A stretch of DNA of 12,840 nucleotides from CAIVAT01 sp037128705 (GTDB lineage: Bacteria > Bacteroidota > Bacteroidia > Bacteroidales > FEN-979): the NCBI GenBank assembly GCA_037128705.1, contig JBAXVX010000054.1, positions 1 to 12,840 on the forward strand. Reading direction: 5' to 3'. Below are positions 1 through 5,839 of this stretch, one piece after another; the stretch's first letter is position 1; the number at the start of each line of letters is the position of its first letter. A program made the position numbers and the translations under genes. The notes below the pieces were generated by a model that ran no database searches, was not told the DNA's origin, and saw nothing but the letters and a program-made list of their open reading frames with translations.

Positions 1-179
1 TTTGATTTCAATTTCTCGCTGTACTTTACCCACATGGCCACATCAAATTTTTCGGCGTGGCCGCAATGGGAGCAAATTGGCATTGCGTTTCCTGTCCATT
101 GGGGTTGTTGGGAACCGGGTACACGATCGGTGTTTGGGAAGATGCTGATCTCTTCGGGTTTCATTTCATAGGTGGACAT
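1..179 (-). CDS. Hypothetical CxxC protein of the mobile element (partial, C-terminus outside window)
   Basis: Reading the minus strand from the ATG at 179-177 gives 59 uninterrupted codons that run off the left edge. The visible product starts MSTYEMKPEEISIF. It contains a TGNAMPICSHCGHAEKF segment whose CSHC pair (CxxC) could bind zinc if matched by a second pair, followed by an aromatic and lysine-rich stretch (MWVKYSEKLKS). That last pattern recalls small phage and ICE proteins found beside recombination genes, but I cannot name the family. It lies 63 bp downstream of the MBL gene on the same strand, so it probably belongs to the same operon. The gap in front of its start is filled by an 8-bp tandem repeat. 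The reading frame is well supported; the function is unknown. Confidence 0.6.
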   Translation of the reverse strand, partial: MSTYEMKPEEISIFPNTDRVPGSQQPQWTGNAMPICSHCGHAEKFDVAMWVKYSEKLKS

Positions 180-206
180 AATGTTGGTTTTAAGTGATGA
201 AAAATG

Positions 207-238
207 TAATGAAGTAATGGAGTAATGGAGTGATGAAG
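207..238. repeat. 8-bp tandem repeat, four units
   Basis: Four consecutive 8-mers, TAATGAAG, TAATGGAG, TAATGGAG and TGATGAAG, occupy the gap between the MBL stop (243) and the start of the leftmost gene (179). The repeat lies 28 bp upstream of that start codon, where unit gain or loss would change promoter or leader spacing. Confidence 0.8.
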
Positions 239-242
239 TGGT

Positions 243-944
243 TTAGAATGGATATTTTGATAAATTAACTTCAAGGCCTTTGTCGGCGATCCAAATGGAG
301 GCGTTCTGGGCGACTGATTTTATTGATTTAGCAAACATATTTGAATCGGAATTAAGGTTACTCAGGTGCAGCAGGACAATGTTTCGGATCTGTTTGATGT
401 CGGTTACCCGCAGGAATTCCAGGCATGTATCGAGGCTCATGTGATGGCCCACGGCGCGGTCGTTGGTAAGGATGGCATCTTCGTAGTTGGCTTCGATGAG
501 GATATGGCTGAGGTTGCTGAACTTATGCGGGATGAAGGCTGCATCGGTAACAAACAGAATCGAACCGGAAGCAGGATGCTTGATCAAGAAACCAAGTGTG
601 GGCACACCATGGGGAACCGGGAACGGGATGACTTTAAAATCGCCGATGGTAACCACCTCGTAATGCTTTATGATATGGATCCGATGGCCGATCATTTCTT
701 TGGTAATAGCGGTATGATCGGAGGTGTAAATATTGATACCGGCTTTAAGGTAATCTCTGGCGTACCTGCAATGATCGCCGTGGGAATGGCTGATCAGGCA
801 ACCGATAACCTTGGCCAGGTCATAATTCAGCGCTTTCTTAACTTCCTGAAGGCGGATACCGGCTTCAATGATCAAGCATTCGATATCAGATTCGATGAGA
901 TAGCAGTTGCCTGCTGATTCGCTGCCCAGGACTTTGAGTATCAT
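243..944 (-). CDS. MBL-fold metallo-hydrolase, probable recombination-associated nuclease
   Basis: This encodes a 233-residue metallo-beta-lactamase-fold protein. The frame is open to 1016, but I chose the ATG at 944: it gives the canonical N-terminus MILKVLGSESAGNCYLIE, and its A is shared with the TGA stop of recT (TGATG), implying translational coupling. The two-metal site is complete: HSHGDH at residues 53-58, H112 in PHGVPT, D134 in FVTDAA and H193 in LLHLS. H167-H168 (GHHMS) is also family-like. The protein resembles the YycJ/WalJ type of small MBL hydrolases, a superfamily that includes DNA and RNA nucleases. Its position directly behind RecT, where lambda-type modules usually carry an exonuclease, suggests DNA end resection. 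That role is inferred; another phosphodiesterase activity is possible. There is no signal peptide, so it is cytoplasmic. Confidence 0.85.
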   Translation of the reverse strand: MILKVLGSESAGNCYLIESDIECLIIEAGIRLQEVKKALNYDLAKVIGCLISHSHGDHCRYARDYLKAGINIYTSDHTAITKEMIGHRIHIIKHYEVVTIGDFKVIPFPVPHGVPTLGFLIKHPASGSILFVTDAAFIPHKFSNLSHILIEANYEDAILTNDRAVGHHMSLDTCLEFLRVTDIKQIRNIVLLHLSNLNSDSNMFAKSIKSVAQNASIWIADKGLEVNLSKYPF

Positions 945-1870
945 CAGAAGCCGGGTTCTTTGGGTGAAGGCTGCATTGCAGGGCCGGGTAGATTGGGTGA
1001 AGGTTCGTTTTTCCATTCACGCTTGATTTCCAGTTTGGCAGGAGTGGTTGTTTGAGGCGGATCAATTACCTCGACCGCAACCTGAAGTGGTTCATCATCC
1101 GGAATATCAATGACGCTCCCCTGGTTGGCCCCGGCTTCGATTTCAGCTTTTGCCCTGCCAATACGGCCATATTCGCCCGGCTCCATGAGCACTGAATCGT
1201 CGCTGGAGGCGATAAGTAATTTACATGCCCGGTTGATTACGGTTTTTTTGGCCATTTCGCCCGGGAAATTTATATGGGCAGAGGTAGGTTTGTTTTCAGT
1301 ACCATGCCTCCAGGCTGCCTGTATTTGAGCCATGGTCATGATTTCGGTATTGAATGAGCCATCGGTGAATGTCACCACGGCGTAGGCGCCCATGATATTT
1401 GTATCGATAAGATTTTCTAACCGTTGCCCGTGATTGGTAATATGTTTCATGCCGGTGGTTGTGTCGATGGCGTATTCAAACACATCGCCTTTGTAGATTA
1501 CTCCGGCATACACATCTTTCATATTGCTATACCTTCGTGCCAGGGCAATGCTTCCGGCATACTCCCGTTGCAGGGTGAGTTTGTCGCCATACACGATGAA
1601 ACTACATTGGCGCTTGGCCGGATTTAAACCCTGAACGACCATGTTGAACAATGCGTTTGCTATGGAATCGGGTGTGGATGTTTTCAGGACCGGAAGGTTG
1701 GCTTTGTCTTTCATGTCCTGCAGGATGAGCCAGGCTGAGCGGAGCGCATTTTCGGCGCTGTAATCGGGGGGAAGTGAAACACCGCCGATTTCTTTGAGAC
1801 TGTTGACTTTGGTCAGAACCCTTTCGTGGATGGGAGGATCGGATTTTTTGATTGAATTTTCTATTGACAT
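944..1870 (-). CDS. recT: RecT family single-strand DNA annealing protein
   Basis: This 308-residue RecT-family protein should bind single-stranded DNA, anneal complementary strands and promote strand invasion in phage-type homologous recombination. Family hallmarks are visible: QGLNPAKRQCSFIVYGDKL (about 80-98) followed by LQREYAGSIALARR, a central beta-rich part ending in AYAVVTFTDG, and GEMAKKTVINRACKLL (204-219). The last 60 residues are rich in proline and acidic residues and look disordered, as is common for RecT tails that may contact SSB or a partner nuclease. Length is slightly above E. coli RecT (269 residues). The stop overlaps the MBL start, and the SbcC-like ATPase gene lies 59 bp upstream, separated only by a tandem repeat. 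No usual exonuclease partner of the RecE or YqaJ type is visible nearby. Confidence 0.93.
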   Translation of the reverse strand: MSIENSIKKSDPPIHERVLTKVNSLKEIGGVSLPPDYSAENALRSAWLILQDMKDKANLPVLKTSTPDSIANALFNMVVQGLNPAKRQCSFIVYGDKLTLQREYAGSIALARRYSNMKDVYAGVIYKGDVFEYAIDTTTGMKHITNHGQRLENLIDTNIMGAYAVVTFTDGSFNTEIMTMAQIQAAWRHGTENKPTSAHINFPGEMAKKTVINRACKLLIASSDDSVLMEPGEYGRIGRAKAEIEAGANQGSVIDIPDDEPLQVAVEVIDPPQTTTPAKLEIKREWKNEPSPNLPGPAMQPSPKEPGF

Positions 1871-1880
1871 AATTGAGTGA

Positions 1881-1928
1881 ATTTGGGGATTTGAGGATTT
1901 GGGGATTTGAGGATGTGGAAATTTGGGG
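1881..1928. repeat. 8-bp tandem repeat, six units, between ATPase gene and recT
   Basis: Six consecutive 8-mers (ATTTGGGG, ATTTGAGG, ATTTGGGG, ATTTGAGG, ATGTGGAA, ATTTGGGG) fill nearly the whole gap between the ATPase stop (TAA at 1932-1930) and the recT start (1870). On the transcribed minus strand the array is a pyrimidine-rich leader ending 10 bp before the recT ATG. Confidence 0.85.
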
Positions 1929-1929
1929 A

Positions 1930-3861
1930 TTATTTGATTATTAAGGTTTTGTCGGTACTAACTATCAAGTTAATTACCTGTGATGTTGTGGATGGGATTT
2001 TATTTGTTGATTCGCGGTTGTCGATCCAGATGGGGGCGGAGATGCCGTAGTGCTTGCTCAGGGTGTTGATGATGTCGATGCCGGCCTGGATTTTACCGGC
2101 TGAATTGACATCGTTGTATGGCACTCCACCGACCAGGCAATCGCAGGCCTCTTCGATGCCAGCGTTGATGAGCATATTGAACATGCGGAATCGGACTACG
2201 TTAAATTTTCCGTTGATCCGGGATTCGACCGTGTCCATACGGCAGCGGGTATAGGCATCCATGGCGAACTCCTGCTTTTCGAGATCGCTGATCTGTTGCG
2301 ATAAGGTCTTTTCCTCGCCCATGAGGTAGTTGATTCGCGCTTTGCCACGTTTGATGACTTCTTCGGCGCCCATGATGGTTTGAAGCCTGTTGATTTCGGA
2401 TAGAACATTTGACTTATGTTGTTTGAGGGATTCGATATCAAGTTTGGGTGATTCGAGGATTTGTAGTTCGAGCCTGGTTATATGATCTTGAACAGGTTCA
2501 GTATCCTGAGCGATAACATATTGAAGTTCGGTAGACATGGCGGATTTAAGTTGTGCTGTAAGCTCGTCAGCTTCAATGACCAATGCTGAAATTTCATTGT
2601 TCGTTACTTCAATATTCTTGTTTGTTTGGGCCAGCACAACTGAAAGTTTTTGACCTTCATTGGTAATATCGGATAACCGGTTTGATTTCCATAGCTCAAA
2701 GATTAACTTTGGATTTATCTCACTATCGGCCATGGCTGAAGGATCGAGGGGTTGTTTGCAGGTGGGGCAAAAATTATCCTCTTCTTTAAAGAGATATTCT
2801 TTATCATTTATTGTTTTCCATTGATTCCGGAGCTCGAGCATTGCCTTTTCTGTTTCAGTTTTCTTTTGTAACAATTTTGGCAAAGAATCCTGATTGGATT
2901 TGGAGCGCAGTAAACATTCAGCGTGTTTTTGTTTAAGGCCGGCAATGAGGAATGCCCGTTCGTTGTAAATTCGTTGTGCTTCGGTTTTCGCCTCAAACTC
3001 CATTGACTGCTGTTGCTTTTTGAGTTCGAATATTTCGTTCTGGACTGTCTGAATCGCATCGCCTTGTGACTTATAAGCTGCCACCTGGTCGTTGATGGTA
3101 TTTTCTATCTCGGCTAAGGCAGCCTGTTTTTTGCAGATGTCGGATTTTACAGCTTCAAAATCGACCGGTTCCGGGATGGCCCTTGTGACTTCATCGATGC
3201 GGGAAGGGATTGTTTTAAGATCATCGCTGAGTTTCCTTTTGCGCATGGACAATTCTTTGAGAAAATCGGTCAGCGGTTTGCCGGAGTTGAGAATGGCGGT
3301 TATTTCGGCCACCTGCTGTTTATTCATTTTGGCCAGCACATCCGCGTTTGAAATTTCACCGGCAAGCAGGATTAATACCAATCGTCGGTCCTGCCATTTC
3401 ATCGAGTTGAAGTACAACGCTGATGTGAGCAGCTTGAAGAGGCCTTCATTCACCAGGGCATCCACCTTTGTCTTAAATTCACCTGCCTGTTGCGGCACCC
3501 CGTTCCAATAGCAGAGTGTTTCGTGGCCTGTGAGCTCACTTTCTTCGGAGCCGCGCCGGCGTTGCCACTTCTCCTGGTAAATGCGTTTCAGTGTTATTTC
3601 TGTGCCATCAATGTCCAGGATCCCCTCAACTCCGTGTTCGAGCATGGGAATGGCTTTGCCAACCTGATCAAGGGTTTTGATATTGAAATCCTTTGAATCG
3701 TGGGAGTCTTTACCGAACAGCAACCAGGTAAATGCATCGAAGATGGTGGACTTTCCGGTACCATTTTCACCGGAAATATTTGTCACGCTGTTAAATTCAA
3801 TGGAAAGTTCCTTAATCCCTTTGAAATTGATCAGGGAAAGCTGTTTGATATGGATGTTCAT
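1930..3861 (-). CDS. AAA family ATPase, compact SbcC/Rad50/RecF-like with CPTC zinc hook
   Basis: This encodes a 643-residue SMC-like ATPase. I chose the ATG at 3861 rather than the upstream one at 3951: it gives the typical start MNIHIKQLSLINFKGIKELS and overlaps the upstream gene's stop as ATGA. Walker A GENGTGKST is at residues 31-39. Two long coiled-coil stretches (about 230-350 and 400-530) flank an FCPTCKQPL zinc-hook motif with C365 and C368. The C-terminal half-domain has a signature-like segment NSAGKIQAGI (about 586-595) and a Walker B strand APIWIDNRES (about 609-618). It is much shorter than Rad50 or SbcC (over 1000 residues) and matches compact phage ATPases found beside recT. 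It probably dimerises through the hook and handles DNA ends for RecT and the MBL protein. The residue after the Walker B aspartate is asparagine rather than the usual glutamate. Confidence 0.88.
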   Translation of the reverse strand: MNIHIKQLSLINFKGIKELSIEFNSVTNISGENGTGKSTIFDAFTWLLFGKDSHDSKDFNIKTLDQVGKAIPMLEHGVEGILDIDGTEITLKRIYQEKWQRRRGSEESELTGHETLCYWNGVPQQAGEFKTKVDALVNEGLFKLLTSALYFNSMKWQDRRLVLILLAGEISNADVLAKMNKQQVAEITAILNSGKPLTDFLKELSMRKRKLSDDLKTIPSRIDEVTRAIPEPVDFEAVKSDICKKQAALAEIENTINDQVAAYKSQGDAIQTVQNEIFELKKQQQSMEFEAKTEAQRIYNERAFLIAGLKQKHAECLLRSKSNQDSLPKLLQKKTETEKAMLELRNQWKTINDKEYLFKEEDNFCPTCKQPLDPSAMADSEINPKLIFELWKSNRLSDITNEGQKLSVVLAQTNKNIEVTNNEISALVIEADELTAQLKSAMSTELQYVIAQDTEPVQDHITRLELQILESPKLDIESLKQHKSNVLSEINRLQTIMGAEEVIKRGKARINYLMGEEKTLSQQISDLEKQEFAMDAYTRCRMDTVESRINGKFNVVRFRMFNMLINAGIEEACDCLVGGVPYNDVNSAGKIQAGIDIINTLSKHYGISAPIWIDNRESTNKIPSTTSQVINLIVSTDKTLIIK

Positions 3862-4211
3862 AGCGGATCGATTTCGAGTTGGGTTTGCAAATACCTTTGT
3901 GGGATGGGGCGTTCGAGTTGTGCAACTTCGCCCGTATCGGAACGGATCCATGAAACGGTATCATGGGTGGAGTCGATGATCACTTCGCATTTGATATTCC
4001 GGTATTCTGATCCGGCGTTGATGAGCGTAGCCGTTTTGTTGATGATGGCATCGTGGCCTTTGACCTCGGCTTTTAGTTGGGCTGAGAACGAGCTGAGGTT
4101 ATCCTCGGCCTGTTTCTTTTTGTTGATGTGTTCGCTCATCTCTTTGGAGATGGCCAGCATTTCCTCGTCGGTGAGGGTACATTTGAGGTTTAACGTTTCG
4201 ATTTTGTTCAT
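3858..4211 (-). CDS. Conserved hypothetical protein with coiled coil, upstream of the ATPase gene
   Basis: This 117-residue protein starts at the ATG at 4211, and its TGA stop overlaps the ATPase start by 4 bp (ATGA). Residues about 15-65 form a charged helix likely to be a coiled coil (EEMLAISKEMSEHINKKKQA...). A beta-rich tail follows, with CEVIID and WIRSDTGEVAQLERPIP (about 75-104). This helix-then-strands layout with a TGEV turn resembles small unnamed proteins encoded next to SbcC-like ATPase and recT genes in phages and conjugative elements. The tight coupling suggests it acts with the ATPase, possibly as a small partner, but I cannot assign a function. A 24-bp tandem duplication lies immediately upstream of its start. 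Confidence 0.75.
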   Translation of the reverse strand: MNKIETLNLKCTLTDEEMLAISKEMSEHINKKKQAEDNLSSFSAQLKAEVKGHDAIINKTATLINAGSEYRNIKCEVIIDSTHDTVSWIRSDTGEVAQLERPIPQRYLQTQLEIDPL

Positions 4212-4216
4212 GGGTT

Positions 4217-4264
4217 TGGGTTTATGGGTTGAAATGTTGATGGGTTTATGGGTTGAAATGTTGA
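4217..4264. repeat. 24-bp perfect tandem duplication
   Basis: Positions 4217-4240 and 4241-4264 are identical 24-mers beginning TGGGTTTATGGG, and a further TGGGTTT fragment at 4211-4217 starts within the adjacent start codon. The duplication sits directly upstream (minus strand) of the 117-residue gene that starts at 4211. Confidence 0.9.
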
Positions 4265-4353
4265 TATATTGGGGTTGTCAAAATATGATACCTGCACCAG
4301 AAGAATTCTGATGTTGCGGAATGTGATATTGACAGGAAGTGTGGTGAGGGTTC

Positions 4354-4572
4354 TCACAGGATATACACTTTTGAAATACGAAAACAGTATTCGACAAATT
4401 CTCTGGCCGGATAGTTGTACGGGACAGTGTCAGTTTTTAAAACAACGCCTTTTTTAATCACGGAAACCGTGTTGTCATCCATTGAATAACCAACCTTAAT
4501 TTCCATTGACTCGTTAACAGTTGCAGTGAGCTGTTTAAGGACTTTGTCGTAAGTAATAGGAAGGAATGTCAT
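4354..4572 (-). CDS. Small hypothetical protein (72 aa)
   Basis: This minus-strand frame runs from ATG at 4572 to TGA at 4354. The product, starting MTFLPITYDKVLKQLTATVNE, has alternating hydrophobic residues suggesting a small beta-rich domain, and ends in FRISKVYIL. It has no signal peptide, membrane segment or recognisable motif. It lies in the same direction as, and between, the HTH gene (stop at 4659) and the 117-residue gene (start at 4211), and no better frame occupies the interval, so it is probably real. A strong interrupted dyad lies in the gap in front of its start. The 142 bp downstream contain the 24-bp duplication and otherwise nothing I recognise. Confidence 0.5.
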   Translation of the reverse strand: MTFLPITYDKVLKQLTATVNESMEIKVGYSMDDNTVSVIKKGVVLKTDTVPYNYPAREFVEYCFRISKVYIL

Positions 4573-4616
4573 ATTGTTTGATTTTGAGTGGTGTTCTCAG
4601 TTCGATGATAGGGGAG

Positions 4617-4650
4617 TTGATTAACTGATCCTGGTCAGGATCAAAATCAA
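4617..4650. promoter_or_regulatory. Interrupted dyad / hairpin between the HTH gene and the next gene
   Basis: The perfect 8-bp dyad TGATCCTG-GT-CAGGATCA (4626-4643) is flanked by a second pair, TTGATT (4617-4622) and AATCAA (4645-4650). On the minus-strand transcript this would form a long stem with one asymmetric bulge, starting 9 nt after the HTH stop codon. No T-run follows on either strand, so it is not a classical terminator; it may be an operator or an RNA processing or attenuation element. Confidence 0.5.
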
Positions 4651-4658
4651 ATGGTGGG

Positions 4659-4994
4659 TCAGCGGGACCTCGTTTGTTGGTGCTTGCCCCTGAAATTTGC
4701 TATTTCACGGAGGGCAGCCTCAACCTCTGCCGATTTATACAATACGCGGCCTCCGATGCGATACCCTTGAAGAATTCCTTCCTTTGACCAATAATGAAGG
4801 GTGGAGGTTGAAATTTTCAGCAGGGCGCAGACCTCTTTCCGGGAATGGTATTCACCGTTGGATTGTGGTAAAGAAGAGTCTGGTTTGAATTGCCGGAGTT
4901 TTTCCTCGACAATGTCGCCGATCATTGCGCGAAGTTCGGGGATGGGGGTTGAATGTAAAATGATCGGGGTGTTCTGAAAAGCGCTTGTTGCCAT
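4659..4994 (-). CDS. Helix-turn-helix (MerR-like/excisionase-type) DNA-binding protein
   Basis: This 111-residue protein has one recognisable domain at residues about 50-95: HSRKEVCALLKISTSTLHYW, then EGILQGYRIGGRVLYKSAEVEAAL. That is the winged-helix fold shared by MerR-type regulators and phage or ICE excisionases, with the typical R-[IV]-GGRVLYK wing. The N-terminal 45 residues include a helix (PELRAMIGDIVEEKLRQF), a feature of the small HTH proteins encoded near Bacteroidota integrases. The role is probably excision control (Xis-like) or transcriptional regulation of the recombination operon. Its start codon and candidate -7 box lie inside the two arms of a perfect 11-bp inverted repeat, suggesting autoregulation. 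The start is the first ATG after that putative promoter. Confidence 0.85.
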   Translation of the reverse strand: MATSAFQNTPIILHSTPIPELRAMIGDIVEEKLRQFKPDSSLPQSNGEYHSRKEVCALLKISTSTLHYWSKEGILQGYRIGGRVLYKSAEVEAALREIANFRGKHQQTRSR

Positions 4995-5019
4995 ATTTGT
5001 TTTTTTTGCAAATATGGCA
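4989..5019. promoter_or_regulatory. Perfect 11-bp inverted repeat over the start and -7 box of the HTH gene
   Basis: TGCCATATTTG (4989-4999) and CAAATATGGCA (5009-5019) are exact inverted copies separated by 9 bp that are nearly all T on the plus strand. The left arm contains the HTH start codon (ATG GCA on the minus strand) and the right arm contains its candidate -7 element. As DNA it would be an autoregulatory operator; in longer read-through transcripts it would hide the start codon in a hairpin. Confidence 0.7.
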
Positions 5020-5041
5020 CAGCTTGAAGCCCATGTACAAT
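5009..5041 (-). promoter_or_regulatory. Candidate Bacteroidota-type promoter for the HTH/recombination operon
   Basis: On the minus strand CATATTTG (5016-5009) matches 7 of 8 positions of the TAnnTTTG -7 box. ATTG (5041-5038) sits 21 bp upstream where the -33 TTTG element is expected. Transcription would begin near 5002, only a few bases before the HTH ATG at 4994, giving an almost leaderless mRNA. A GGTCTAGACC palindrome lies just upstream. Confidence 0.45.
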
Positions 5042-5049
5042 CCGTGAAG

Positions 5050-5059
5050 GGTCTAGACC
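5050..5059. promoter_or_regulatory. 10-bp perfect palindrome GGTCTAGACC, possible operator
   Basis: GGTCTAGACC is a perfect palindrome 9 bp upstream of the candidate -33 element of the HTH operon and 20 bp beyond the stop of the RteC-like gene. Its position suits an operator or activator site. The evidence is positional only. Confidence 0.35.
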
Positions 5060-5078
5060 ATAAAAAACCCCAATGAAA

Positions 5079-5828
5079 TCAGGCTAAATCGGATAAATCG
5101 GGAATTGAAAATTTTGCCCGTTTGGTATCGGATAATTTATTGGACGATGGGTTTAATTCCTTGGTGAGGTTTCCGAGGGTTGTGTTTATGTCGAAATAAT
5201 CGAAGCATAACCTGGCAAAAGCGGCATAATTGGGTTCGCCATTGTGCAGCGGAGGTTCGACATGACCATGTTTGATCAATTCCAAAAAGAGGTATCCGAA
5301 TTGCGAGGGTGTGCCGTTAAATTTGATTTTTTTCAAGGGCTGAACCGGTTGAACTTCGTTTTTGATTTCATTCTTTTTGGCCTCAATCCAATCGATGATC
5401 GTTTTGCGGCGCGGATCGGAAATGGACTGGAAATCGGGAAGGATTTCTATTAAAAAATAGAGGAATGGCCTGGTATTTCCATGTTTCTGATAATACCTGA
5501 CCAAATGGTATTCTAAAAATTCTAAAATAAAGGGGATATTGAAACGTAACAGTACAGAGAATTTTTCATGAATAAACTTTAAGGTGTTTTCGGTGTTTTC
5601 ATGTAATTTATTCCATATTACTTCGGCCCTGGCAAAACTTTCTTTATCGTTTTCGATAATTTCTATATCGAACGATTCTCGGGGAAGGTCTCCATGATAT
5701 ATGTCGGGGGGAACCACGATGTCTTTATGATTTCTTTCTGACTTGAACATTTGGGAATCATCCTCAACAAGAACATCGAAATATTGAAGGTAGGGAGGAC
5801 AGGATTGACCGGAATATTCATTTGGCAT
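5079..5828 (-). CDS. Hypothetical protein with RteC-like C-terminal domain
   Basis: This 249-residue protein has no signal peptide or membrane segments. Residues about 65-150 are helical and rich in aromatic residues (RFNIPFILEFLEYHLVRYYQ). After a hinge, residues about 165-243 form a domain with the pattern KIKFNGTPSQFGYLFLEL, then EPNYAAFARLCFDYFDI, TLGNLTKELN and TKRAKF. That resembles the C-terminal region of RteC, the regulator of excision and transfer in Bacteroides conjugative transposons, where the pattern is K-W-x-G-[ST]-x-x-x-[FL]-x-x-L-I. It starts 11 bp after the integrase stop and is probably co-transcribed with it, suggesting a role in excision or element regulation. The family assignment comes from remembered pattern similarity, so it is moderate. 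Confidence 0.65.
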   Translation of the reverse strand: MPNEYSGQSCPPYLQYFDVLVEDDSQMFKSERNHKDIVVPPDIYHGDLPRESFDIEIIENDKESFARAEVIWNKLHENTENTLKFIHEKFSVLLRFNIPFILEFLEYHLVRYYQKHGNTRPFLYFLIEILPDFQSISDPRRKTIIDWIEAKKNEIKNEVQPVQPLKKIKFNGTPSQFGYLFLELIKHGHVEPPLHNGEPNYAAFARLCFDYFDINTTLGNLTKELNPSSNKLSDTKRAKFSIPDLSDLA

Positions 5829-5839
5829 AAAGAAGGGAA

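Noticed and set aside
366..917. 183-codon plus-strand open frame
   Set aside because: It lies wholly inside the MBL gene on the opposite strand. The minus-strand product has the complete metal-binding motif set, while the plus-strand product has no recognisable motif.
945..1016. Upstream N-terminal extension of the MBL protein
   Set aside because: The 24 extra residues lie in the 3' end of recT in another frame. The TGATG-coupled ATG at 944 gives the usual MBL N-terminus.
1881..1928. Possible CRISPR array or iteron origin
   Set aside because: Units are 8 bp with no spacers, no cas genes are nearby and no replication initiator gene is present. It is a simple tandem repeat.
3862..3951. Upstream N-terminal extension of the ATPase
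   Set aside because: The 30 extra residues are basic and unlike the family N-terminus, and they overlap the upstream gene. The ATG at 3861 with ATGA overlap is the better start.
3700..4311. 203-codon plus-strand open frame across the ATPase start
   Set aside because: It is antisense to the Walker A region and to the coupled 117-residue gene, and its end is made of the 24-bp repeat. There is no independent support.
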